Shown here in pieces: positions 30,595-38,866 of a stretch of DNA of 38,866 nucleotides. The position numbers and the translations under genes were made by a program. Below the pieces are notes generated by a model that was given only the letters and a program-made list of their open reading frames with translations, was not told where the DNA came from and searched no databases. The first letter of the stretch is position 1, and the number at the start of each line of letters is the position of its first letter. The stretch is taken from assembly GCF_001552355.1 (NCBI RefSeq), contig NZ_BCRA01000009.1, positions 1 through 38,866 on the forward strand, read 5' to 3'. The stretch comes from Microbacterium resistens NBRC 103078. Its GTDB lineage: Bacteria; Actinomycetota; Actinomycetes; Actinomycetales; Microbacteriaceae.

Positions 30595-31284
30595 TTACGC
30601 ACCGGGCCGGATGGTCAGGTCGGTCAGCTGTGCGTCCCGGGGAAGATCGAGAGCCGTGAGGATGCTCGTCGCGACGGACTCCGGGTCGATGAACCGCGTC
30701 GGGTCGTACGGCTGTCCCTCCTGCTGATGCACCCGCTCCTGCATCGGGGTCGCCGTCCGTCCGGGGTACACCGAGGTCACGCGCACGCCGTGCGCCTCCT
30801 CTTCCGACCGGAGCGCATCGGCGAGGGCACGCAGGCCGTGCTTGGACGCCGCGTACGCACCCCATCCCGCGTGTGCGCGCAGACCCGCGCCCGAGTTCAC
30901 GAAGAGCACCTGACCCTTCGCCACGCGGATGAGCGGAAGCAGCAGACGGGTCAGCTCGGCCGGTCCGACCAGGTTCACAGCGAGCTGCTGCTCCCAGGAC
31001 GACGCGGGCGTCTCCCCCACGGGCCCGAGATCGACGACGCCCGCGACGTGAACGAGCGCATCGATCCGCTCGGGCAGGCTCTGCTGGGACAGAGCCCAGG
31101 AGATCCGCCCCGGGTTCGCCAGGTCCGCCACCAGCGTGCGCACCCCGGGGAAGCGCTCCGCCAGGGTGCGCGCACGGCCGGCGTCCCGCGCCAGGAGGAC
31201 GAGGTCGTCGCCGCGCTCATGGAGTCGTCGGGTGAGGGCTTCGCCGATGCCGGAACCGGCACCGGTGAGGAGGGTCAACGGCAT
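30595..31284 (-). CDS. short-chain dehydrogenase/reductase (SDR)
   Basis: A 229-residue classical SDR. The cofactor motif TGAGSGIG is at residues 6-13, the NAG-type stretch HVAGV is near 77, and the catalytic Ser lies in LFVNSGAG. Y-x-x-x-K is AYAASKHGLRALADALR, followed by the PGRTATPM substrate loop. ATG 31284 is preferred over an upstream ATG because MPLTLLTGAG is the canonical start. It lies 103 bases upstream of tRNA-Ala and after rsfS on the same strand. The substrate is unknown. Confidence 0.9.
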   Translation of the reverse strand: MPLTLLTGAGSGIGEALTRRLHERGDDLVLLARDAGRARTLAERFPGVRTLVADLANPGRISWALSQQSLPERIDALVHVAGVVDLGPVGETPASSWEQQLAVNLVGPAELTRLLLPLIRVAKGQVLFVNSGAGLRAHAGWGAYAASKHGLRALADALRSEEEAHGVRVTSVYPGRTATPMQERVHQQEGQPYDPTRFIDPESVATSILTALDLPRDAQLTDLTIRPGA

Positions 31285-31319
31285 ACGTCCATCGTCGCAC
31301 GCCGCGTCGGATCGACCGA

Positions 31320-31703
31320 CTACTCCCCGACGGCCCGGCCGGGCTGGGCGGCTTCGATCGGGACGACCGGGCAGTCCTTCCACAGCCGCTCCAGACCGTA
31401 GTAGGTGCGCTCCTGCTCGTGGAACACGTGCACGATGAGGTCACCGAAGTCCAGCAGGACCCACCGCGCTTCGTCGCGACCCTCGCGGCGCACACGCTTG
31501 TGTCCCGCCTCGATGAGCCGGTCCTCGACCTCGTCCGCGATCGCGGCGACGTTGCGCTCGCTGTTCCCGGTCACGAGCAGGAAGATGTCGACGAGCGGCA
31601 GCGGCTCCGACACGTTGAGGGCGAGCAGGTCCTCCCCGCCCTTGGAGAGCGCGGCCTCGGCGGCGATCTGCAGCATCTCGGTCGCGGACGCCGCCGACTG
31701 CAT
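31320..31703 (-). CDS. rsfS: ribosome silencing factor RsfS
   Basis: A 127-residue RsfS (DUF143/YbeB) protein. It binds ribosomal protein L14 and blocks 30S-50S joining in starved cells. Family marks are EDLLALNVSEPLPLVDIFLLVTGNSERNVAAIADEVEDRL and the C-terminal WVLLDFGDLIVHVFHEQERTYYGLERLW. The start is ATG 31703 or the GTG just before it (31706), which would overlap the upstream stop by four bases; either is plausible. It follows nadD in the common actinobacterial order nadD-(membrane protein)-rsfS. Confidence 0.95.
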   Translation of the reverse strand: MQSAASATEMLQIAAEAALSKGGEDLLALNVSEPLPLVDIFLLVTGNSERNVAAIADEVEDRLIEAGHKRVRREGRDEARWVLLDFGDLIVHVFHEQERTYYGLERLWKDCPVVPIEAAQPGRAVGE

Positions 31704-32815
31704 CACGAGAAGACCCCCGTGGTGATCGCGACGATGAGCGCTCCCACGAGCGCCACGGCGAGAGCGCCCGCGGTGATGGTCAACGCGATCATCAGCTTGT
31801 TGCTCTTCTCCGGCTCCGGCGGGCGGATCACCTCGCCGGCGGGCTTGATCGTGCTGATCGCGGAGCTCGCCGCGATGGGCGTCGGCGACGACGCGGGCGG
31901 CAGCTCCCCGTCCACGAGGACGGCGTCCACCTCCTTCCCGTCGGCGGTGCCGCGCGCGTGCCCCTGCGAGCCCAGGCCCTCGGGCAGCTCATAGCTGCCC
32001 GTGACGAGGATCTCCCCCGTCGCCGCGACGGGACCGGAGAGGGAGCCGACGCCGGGCGCCTGCTGGAAGATCAGCGCGTTCGGCGCCGAGTGCTGGGAGC
32101 CGCCGTCCGAGGAGAGGAGCTCGTCGAAGGAGCGCTGGGGACCGGACCCGGCATCGTCGGTGGACAGCACGGCCTCGCCGAACCCCCGTCGGACGATCGG
32201 ACGGTGCGGGCCCTCGTCGGTGTCGGCGCCCGTCTGCGGCGCATCCGAGGCGGGTGCGGACTCCTTCGACCCGGCAGGGGCGGAGTCACGCTCGGGAGTC
32301 GGGTTCTCGATCGGGGCAGGCGGCGTCGGGGTCGCTCGGGGAACCTCGGACACGATCGGCTCGTCCGTCGCGCGCGACTTCTCCGCCCCGCCGCGCGCCT
32401 CCGCCCGAGTGCTGCGGTGCGGCTCCGGTGCGGTCGGCTCGGGCTTCTGGTCGCTCTTCTGCTCCGGCGCGGGCGGAGCCGGCTCCTCCTCGACCAGGGG
32501 GACCGAAGCGGTGCGGACGCGCTCCTGCTCCCGGATCTGACGCCGCGTCAACGGCGCCGCGCCCGAGGCCTCGGCCTGGTCGTGCTCCACCGCGGGCTCC
32601 GGCTTCAGCTCCTCCTGGACGGGAGCGGCCTCTTCGACGCCGGCGGCGTCCGTCGCGTCCGGCTGCGGCGTCGCCGGGGCCGACGCGGCCGCCTGTGCGT
32701 TCTTCGCGGCGTCCGCTTCCTCAGGGGTGATGACCGTCGTCGCGCCGGTGAGCCGTGCTTCCCGCATCTGCTTGCGGGTGAGGGGGGCACCCCCGCGCTG
32801 ATCCGATGTGCTCAT
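31703..32815 (-). CDS. tail-anchored disordered protein with two LTRxQxRE motifs
   Basis: A 370-residue protein without a known enzyme domain. It is rich in Pro, Ala, Glu and Ser over residues 30-330, so it is probably disordered. Two basic motifs repeat: [12 protein letters not shown] at 10-21 and [12 protein letters not shown] at 87-98. One strong membrane segment lies at about 340-366 near the C-terminus, giving a cytoplasmic tail-anchored layout. It sits between nadD and rsfS with four-base overlaps at both ends, so it is cotranscribed. Homologous filler proteins occur here in Microbacteriaceae. The function is unknown, and a scaffold role is only a guess. Confidence 0.8.
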   Translation of the reverse strand: MSTSDQRGGAPLTRKQMREARLTGATTVITPEEADAAKNAQAAASAPATPQPDATDAAGVEEAAPVQEELKPEPAVEHDQAEASGAAPLTRRQIREQERVRTASVPLVEEEPAPPAPEQKSDQKPEPTAPEPHRSTRAEARGGAEKSRATDEPIVSEVPRATPTPPAPIENPTPERDSAPAGSKESAPASDAPQTGADTDEGPHRPIVRRGFGEAVLSTDDAGSGPQRSFDELLSSDGGSQHSAPNALIFQQAPGVGSLSGPVAATGEILVTGSYELPEGLGSQGHARGTADGKEVDAVLVDGELPPASSPTPIAASSAISTIKPAGEVIRPPEPEKSNKLMIALTITAGALAVALVGALIVAITTGVFS

Positions 32816-33411
32816 GCCTTGCTCCGATACAGATGATGCTTCGCGATGTACTGGACGACCCCGTCGGGAACGAGATACCAGACCGGATCGCCATCGCGCA
32901 CCCGCGCCCGGCAGTCCGTGGACGAGATGGCCAGGGCGGGGACCTCGAGCTGACTGATGTCCTCGGTGGGAAGTCCGTCGGTGCTCAGGACGTGCCCTGG
33001 TCGGGAGACGGCGACGAAGTGGGCCAGATCCCACAACTCATCATGGTCCCTCCAGCTGAGAATCTGCGCCACGGCGTCTGCACCCGAGATGAAGAAGAAC
33101 TCCGCATCCGGCCGCTCGCGTTTCAGGTCTCGGAGGGTGTCGATCGTGTACGTGGGCCCCTCGCGGTCGATGTCGACGCGGCTCACGGTGAAGCTCGGGT
33201 TCGATGCGGTCGCAATGACCGTCATCAGATACCGGTGCTCGCTGGCGGTGACGTTGCTCTTCTGCCAGGGCTGACCGGTGGGCACGAAGACCACCTCGTC
33301 CAGGCCGAACGAGTGCGCGACCTCGCTGGCGGCGACCAGGTGCCCGTGATGGATCGGGTCGAAGGTCCCGCCCATCACGCCGATGCGCGGCGCTCGCGAG
33401 GTCGTCGTCAT
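32812..33411 (-). CDS. nadD: nicotinate-nucleotide adenylyltransferase
   Basis: A 199-residue NadD, which joins nicotinate mononucleotide and ATP to deamido-NAD. The nucleotidyltransferase site is [15 protein letters not shown] at residues 12-26, and [10 protein letters not shown] near 166 carries the second ATP-binding signature (SSTxxR). PTGQPWQK and [13 protein letters not shown] are typical of the family. Its stop overlaps the start of the tail-anchored protein gene. Confidence 0.96.
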   Translation of the reverse strand: MTTTSRAPRIGVMGGTFDPIHHGHLVAASEVAHSFGLDEVVFVPTGQPWQKSNVTASEHRYLMTVIATASNPSFTVSRVDIDREGPTYTIDTLRDLKRERPDAEFFFISGADAVAQILSWRDHDELWDLAHFVAVSRPGHVLSTDGLPTEDISQLEVPALAISSTDCRARVRDGDPVWYLVPDGVVQYIAKHHLYRSKA

Positions 33412-33420
33412 CCCCGAGGC

Positions 33421-33645
33421 CTAGTGGCCGTGCCCCGTTCCGTGCCCGTCCTTGCCGTGCGCCGCGGCCCATGCCTCGGCCTTGGCGGAGTGCCGGTTGG
33501 CGACGTTGCGGTAGGACAGCGTGACCAGACCCAGCGCGGTGAACGTGACCGCCGCGATGATCCCGAAGATGACAGTGTCCAGCGCCACGTTGCCGTGGTG
33601 CTCCGCTTCAGCGGTGGCCATCGCGATCTGTGCGACGAGGTTCAT
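33421..33645 (-). CDS. small membrane protein with His-rich tail
   Basis: A 74-residue protein with one membrane segment (about 22-42, LDTVIFGIIAAVTFTALGLVTL). The C-terminal tail carries six histidines in its last 18 residues (AHGKDGHGTGHGH), and HH also occurs near the N-terminus. GGAGTATCG precedes the ATG. It lies nine bases upstream of nadD. Function is unknown; the His tail could bind metal. Confidence 0.75.
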   Translation of the reverse strand: MNLVAQIAMATAEAEHHGNVALDTVIFGIIAAVTFTALGLVTLSYRNVANRHSAKAEAWAAAHGKDGHGTGHGH

Positions 33646-33693
33646 CGATACTCCAAGGGGTGACCGGGCGGATTCCGCCCCTCAGTCTAGCCC

Positions 33694-34992
33694 TCAGCCG
33701 CGCGTCTGACCGGCTCCACGCGCCAACCACTTCGTGCTGGTCAGCTCGGAGAGCCCCATCGGGCCGCGGGTGTGCAGTTTCTGGGTCGAGATCCCCACCT
33801 CCGCACCGAAGCCGAACTCGCCCCCGTCCGTGAAGCGGGTGGACGCGTTGGCCATGACCACCGCCGAGTCGACCTCGGCCAGGAAGCGCTCGGCGTTTCG
33901 GGCGTCCGTCGTGATGATGGACTCCGTGTGACCGGTGCTGTAGGTGCGGATGTGGGCGAGCGCCTCGTCCAGGGAGTCCACGACGCGCATCGCCAGGTCC
34001 AGGCTCAGGTACTCCGTGGCCCAGTCCTCCTCCGTCGCCGGCACGATGTCCGCGCCCAACCGGACGACGTCGTCGTCGCCGTGCACCGTCACTCCGTGCT
34101 CGGCCAGGGCGCCGGTCACGAGCGGGACCAGGCGTTCCGCGGCCGGCCGCAGGACCAGCACCGTCTCGACGGCGTTGCACACGCTGGGGCGCTGCACTTT
34201 GGCGTTGACCACGATGTCCCGTGCCCAGTCCTCCGGGGCGGTCTCGTCGAGGACGATGTGCACGTTGCCCGCCCCCGTCTCGATCACCGGCACCGTCGAC
34301 TCCGTCACGACGGTCTCGATCAGCGACGCGCTCCCCCGCGGGACGAGCACGTCGATGAGCCCTCGGCCCTGCATGAGCGCCCGCGCCCCGTCCCGCCCGA
34401 AGTCGTCGACGGTCTGGATCGCCTCGGGCGTGAGGCCGTTCCGGGAGACGGCCTCGCGCATGATCGACACCAGCGCGCTGTTCGACTCCCGCGCCGCACT
34501 GCCTCCGCGCAGCACCACGGCGTTGCCGGAGCGGAGGGCCAGGGCCGCGATGTCGACGGTCACGTTGGGGCGAGCTTCATAGATCACCCCGACGACGCCG
34601 AACGGCACGCGGACCTGCTCCAGGGCGACGCCGTTCGGCATCCGGTGGCCTCCGACGACCTGACCGATCGGGTCCGGCAGCGCCGCCACTTCCCGCACGG
34701 CCGACGCCAGGGCGGCGATGCGCGTCTCGTCGAGGCGCAGGCGATCACGCAGCGCGTCGCTCAGCCCCTCGTCCCTGCCGCGCTCCAGATCCCGGTCGTT
34801 GGCGGCGATGATGCGCGCCGAGGCGCCCTCGATCCCGTCGGCCACGGCGTGCAGGAGCCGTGCCTTCTCGTCACTCGTCAGCCGCGCAGTCGCGCGCGAG
34901 GCGTCCTTGGCCCGCCGCATCCGCTCCTGCGGGCCGTCGGCCGCCGAGACGGCGTCGTCGGGGACGGGGGCGATCACGGCTTCCACGCTCAT
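33694..34992 (-). CDS. proA: gamma-glutamyl phosphate reductase
   Basis: A 432-residue ProA that reduces gamma-glutamyl phosphate with NADPH to glutamate semialdehyde in proline synthesis. Aldehyde-dehydrogenase-fold marks are VPFGVVGVIYEARPNVTVDIAALALRSGN, the catalytic Cys region VQRPSVCNAVETVL near 280, and the C-terminal FGFGAEVGISTQKLHTRGPMGL. It lies 69 bases behind proB on the same strand. Confidence 0.97.
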   Translation of the reverse strand: MSVEAVIAPVPDDAVSAADGPQERMRRAKDASRATARLTSDEKARLLHAVADGIEGASARIIAANDRDLERGRDEGLSDALRDRLRLDETRIAALASAVREVAALPDPIGQVVGGHRMPNGVALEQVRVPFGVVGVIYEARPNVTVDIAALALRSGNAVVLRGGSAARESNSALVSIMREAVSRNGLTPEAIQTVDDFGRDGARALMQGRGLIDVLVPRGSASLIETVVTESTVPVIETGAGNVHIVLDETAPEDWARDIVVNAKVQRPSVCNAVETVLVLRPAAERLVPLVTGALAEHGVTVHGDDDVVRLGADIVPATEEDWATEYLSLDLAMRVVDSLDEALAHIRTYSTGHTESIITTDARNAERFLAEVDSAVVMANASTRFTDGGEFGFGAEVGISTQKLHTRGPMGLSELTSTKWLARGAGQTRG

Positions 34993-35061
34993 GCGGTCAG
35001 TGTATCGACCCCGGAACGGTGCGGATCCGCGCGTGACGCCCGCCGAGACGAGCGGGACGGC

Positions 35062-37391
<2,330 letters not shown>

Positions 37392-37444
37392 TCAGCGGGC
37401 GCGTTTCTCGGGCCGGACGGCGGTCGGCTCACCGGCGGATACGC

Positions 37445-37474
37445 GGACGGGGCGAGCCGAAGCCCGCCCCGTCC
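37445..37474 (-). terminator. hairpin between rpmA and obg
   Basis: GGACGGGGC (37445-37453) pairs with GCCCCGTCC (37466-37474). An inner GC pair and a CGAA-type loop complete the hairpin. It separates the ribosomal pair rplU-rpmA from the obg-proB-proA group and may end or attenuate transcription. No clear T run follows on the minus strand. Confidence 0.55.
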
Positions 37475-37498
37475 GGTTTCTCGCTGTCTGCGAGCGAC

Positions 37499-37753
37499 TT
37501 ACTCGCCGGCGACGATGTTGACGACCTTGCGGCCGCCCTTCGTGCCGAACTCGACCGCGCCGGCGGCGAGGGCGAACAGCGTGTCGTCGCCACCACGGCC
37601 GACGTTCACGCCGGGGTGGAAGTGCGTGCCGCGCTGACGGACGAGGATCTCGCCGGCGTTGACGGCCTGGCCGCCGAAGCGCTTCACGCCGAGTCGCTGT
37701 GCATTGGAGTCACGACCGTTGCGGGTCGAGCTCGCACCCTTCTTGTGTGCCAT
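37499..37753 (-). CDS. rpmA: 50S ribosomal protein L27
   Basis: An 84-residue bL27. The N-terminus [20 protein letters not shown] reaches the peptidyl-transferase centre in the ribosome, followed by [23 protein letters not shown]. There is no cleavable Firmicutes-type N-terminal extension. It is 20 bases behind rplU. Confidence 0.97.
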   Translation of the reverse strand: MAHKKGASSTRNGRDSNAQRLGVKRFGGQAVNAGEILVRQRGTHFHPGVNVGRGGDDTLFALAAGAVEFGTKGGRKVVNIVAGE

Positions 37754-37773
37754 TTCTCAGCTCCTCTTGGTGC

Positions 37774-38082
37774 TTACTTGATGCCGGTGACCTTGACGCG
37801 CGTGAGCTCCTGACGGTGGCCCTGGCGCTTCTTGTAGCCGGTCTTGTTCTTGAACTTCTGGATGACGATCTTCGGGCCGCGGAGGTGGCTGACGACCTCG
37901 GCGGTGACCTTGACCTTCGCGAGCTTGTCGGCGTCGGTGGTGACCGTGTCGCCGTCGACGAAGAGAACAGCCGGCAGCTCGATCTTGTCGCCCTGGGCTG
38001 CCTGGACGCGGTCGAGCTGGACGATCGTGCCGACCTCGACCTTCTCCTGCCGACCACCGGCGCGCACTACTGCGTAAACCAC
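37774..38082 (-). CDS. rplU: 50S ribosomal protein L21
   Basis: A 102-residue bL21 starting at GTG 38082 ([21 protein letters not shown]), the canonical L21 start. An in-frame ATG a few codons upstream is less likely. The C-terminal part has the usual [25 protein letters not shown]-binding stretch. Confidence 0.95.
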   Translation of the reverse strand: MVYAVVRAGGRQEKVEVGTIVQLDRVQAAQGDKIELPAVLFVDGDTVTTDADKLAKVKVTAEVVSHLRGPKIVIQKFKNKTGYKKRQGHRQELTRVKVTGIK

Positions 38083-38239
38083 TTCACACCTGTTTTTCAT
38101 TGGGGAGCTCTGGGCTCCGTTACTCTCACGGGAAGACTGTGCTGTGCTTCGCGCCACGAGCAGAGGGACCGCAGTGGCGGGCGCGATGGGCAACCTCCGC
38201 ACGCCCGAGTGGGACAGACGCGCGGTGCACCAAGGAGCT

Positions 38240-38269
38240 ACTTTACCGGATCCGGGCTGCATCGCGCAA
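38240..38269 (-). promoter_or_regulatory. rplU-rpmA promoter
   Basis: On the minus strand TTGCGC (38269-38264) and TAAAGT (38245-38240) are 18 bases apart, giving a start near 38233 and a leader of about 150 bases before rplU. The leader contains imperfect inverted repeats but no fold I can name. Confidence 0.5.
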
Positions 38270-38339
38270 AGCAGGCGCCCCGTGTCGCGAGCCGTCGCGC
38301 CCGGGGTCCGCCCGCACGCGATCCGCCTAGGATCGGCGC

Positions 38340-38609
38340 ATGGCGATCCTCATCGACGATCCGGTCTGGCCCGCGCACGGGCGACTGTGGGCTCACCTCG
38401 TGAGCGACGAGAGCGTCGAGGAGCTGCACGCGTTCGCATCGGCGCACGACCTGCCCCGGCGTGCGTTCGACCTCGACCACTACGACGTCCCGGAGGACGC
38501 GCTCCCCCGGCTCATCGCCGGCGGAGCGCGTCACGTCACGGGCAAGCAGCTCGTTCGGGCGCTGATCGCCTCAGGACTCCGCGTCCGCGCCCGGGACCGA
38601 CGGGGCTGA
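38340..38609 (+). CDS. DUF4031 protein
   Basis: An 89-residue protein of DUF4031. The start [23 protein letters not shown] and DLDHYDVPE in the middle are the family marks. Function is unknown. It is the only plus-strand gene at this end. It is convergent with the RNase E gene, and the last 39 bases of the two coding regions overlap on opposite strands. Confidence 0.85.
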   Translation: MAILIDDPVWPAHGRLWAHLVSDESVEELHAFASAHDLPRRAFDLDHYDVPEDALPRLIAGGARHVTGKQLVRALIASGLRVRARDRRG

Positions 38610-38866
38610 GCCCTCGTCCGTCCCCGTCGGTGCGCCCGGGGTGTGCACCACGGCCGTGCCGGCGGACAGCGCCGCCGTCGTCACGCGACGACGCGCACGC
38701 CCCTGCCCCGGGGCCTTGGGCTCCGGGAGCGCATCGAGCACGGAGTCCAGCAGCTGCTCGGTCTCGGTGCGCGGCGCCTTGCTGCGCTCGGGGCGCTTCT
38801 TGCGCGCCTTCTTCGGGCGCTCCGCCTCGACGGGCACGACCGGGGCCGTGTCGGCGACGACCGGCG
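38571..38866 (-). CDS. rne: C-terminal end of RNase E/G (partial)
   Basis: A frame runs in from beyond the right edge and ends at 38571. The visible 98 residues are low-complexity: a basic block (KKARKKRPERSKAPRTE), TEQLLDSVLDALPEP, then RARRRVTTAALSAGT and an acidic end. This fits the tail of actinobacterial RNase E, whose gene commonly lies directly upstream of rplU-rpmA. The catalytic part is outside the window, so the call rests on position and tail style. Confidence 0.65.
   Translation of the reverse strand, partial: PVVADTAPVVPVEAERPKKARKKRPERSKAPRTETEQLLDSVLDALPEPKAPGQGRARRRVTTAALSAGTAVVHTPGAPTGTDEGSAPSVPGADAES

Overview
The window comes from the chromosome of a high-GC Gram-positive actinobacterium, most likely Microbacterium or a close Microbacteriaceae relative. 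The pointers are the very high third-position GC, the 3'-to-5' order (RNase E tail)-rplU-rpmA-obg-proB-proA-nadD-rsfS at the right end, ATGA start/stop overlaps, GTG starts, and many actinobacterial families (DUF202, DUF1206, DUF998, DUF4031, formylglycine-generating enzyme). I count about 45 protein genes, one tRNA, two probable frameshifted genes and a series of palindromic operators. This is judged by reading alone; no search was run.

Left part (1-10.9 kb). A copper-type formylglycine-generating enzyme is followed by two DUF202 membrane proteins, the second frameshifted. An Lrp regulator with a Cys/Met-metabolism PLP enzyme comes next. Then follows a probable copper regulon: universal stress protein, CopZ-like chaperone, a secreted/anchored protein with a duplicated HxHP motif, CopA ATPase, a YHS protein, a flavoprotein reductase and a DHA2-type MFS pump. 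Three of its intergenic regions carry the same palindrome, TACCC-N5-GGGTA, which resembles CsoR operators. No csoR gene lies in the window.

Middle (10.9-20.5 kb). This holds a DUF1206 membrane protein, a NylB-like serine hydrolase with its TetR regulator, and a DNA/RNA nuclease. The most striking locus follows: a divergent TetR gene and an esterase - FAD monooxygenase - alpha/beta-fold dioxygenase operon. Its order and residues match aqdR-aqdABC, the alkylquinolone (PQS/HHQ) degradation system known from Rhodococcus and Mycobacteroides. The dioxygenase has the diagnostic Ala/His/Asp triad instead of Ser/His/Asp. The section ends with a GNAT acetyltransferase and an XRE-cupin regulator coupled to a YbaK deacylase.

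Accessory stretch (20.5-30.5 kb). It contains a LysR gene divergent from an aromatic-acid type cluster (MHS transporter, FAD hydroxylase, COG2085 reductase), a small G-x-Y-T repeat protein, and a MerR/DUF998 pair. These are followed by a haem-oxygenase-like di-iron protein coupled to a CDGSH protein, a broken VOC gene, a gene-poor 0.6 kb stretch, and a self-inhibited Fic protein under a nested inverted repeat next to tRNA-Ala(GGC).

Right part (30.6-38.9 kb). This is conserved core on the minus strand: SDR, rsfS, a tail-anchored disordered protein, nadD, a small membrane protein, proA, proB, obg, rpmA, rplU, then DUF4031 (+) and the C-terminus of RNase E running off the window.
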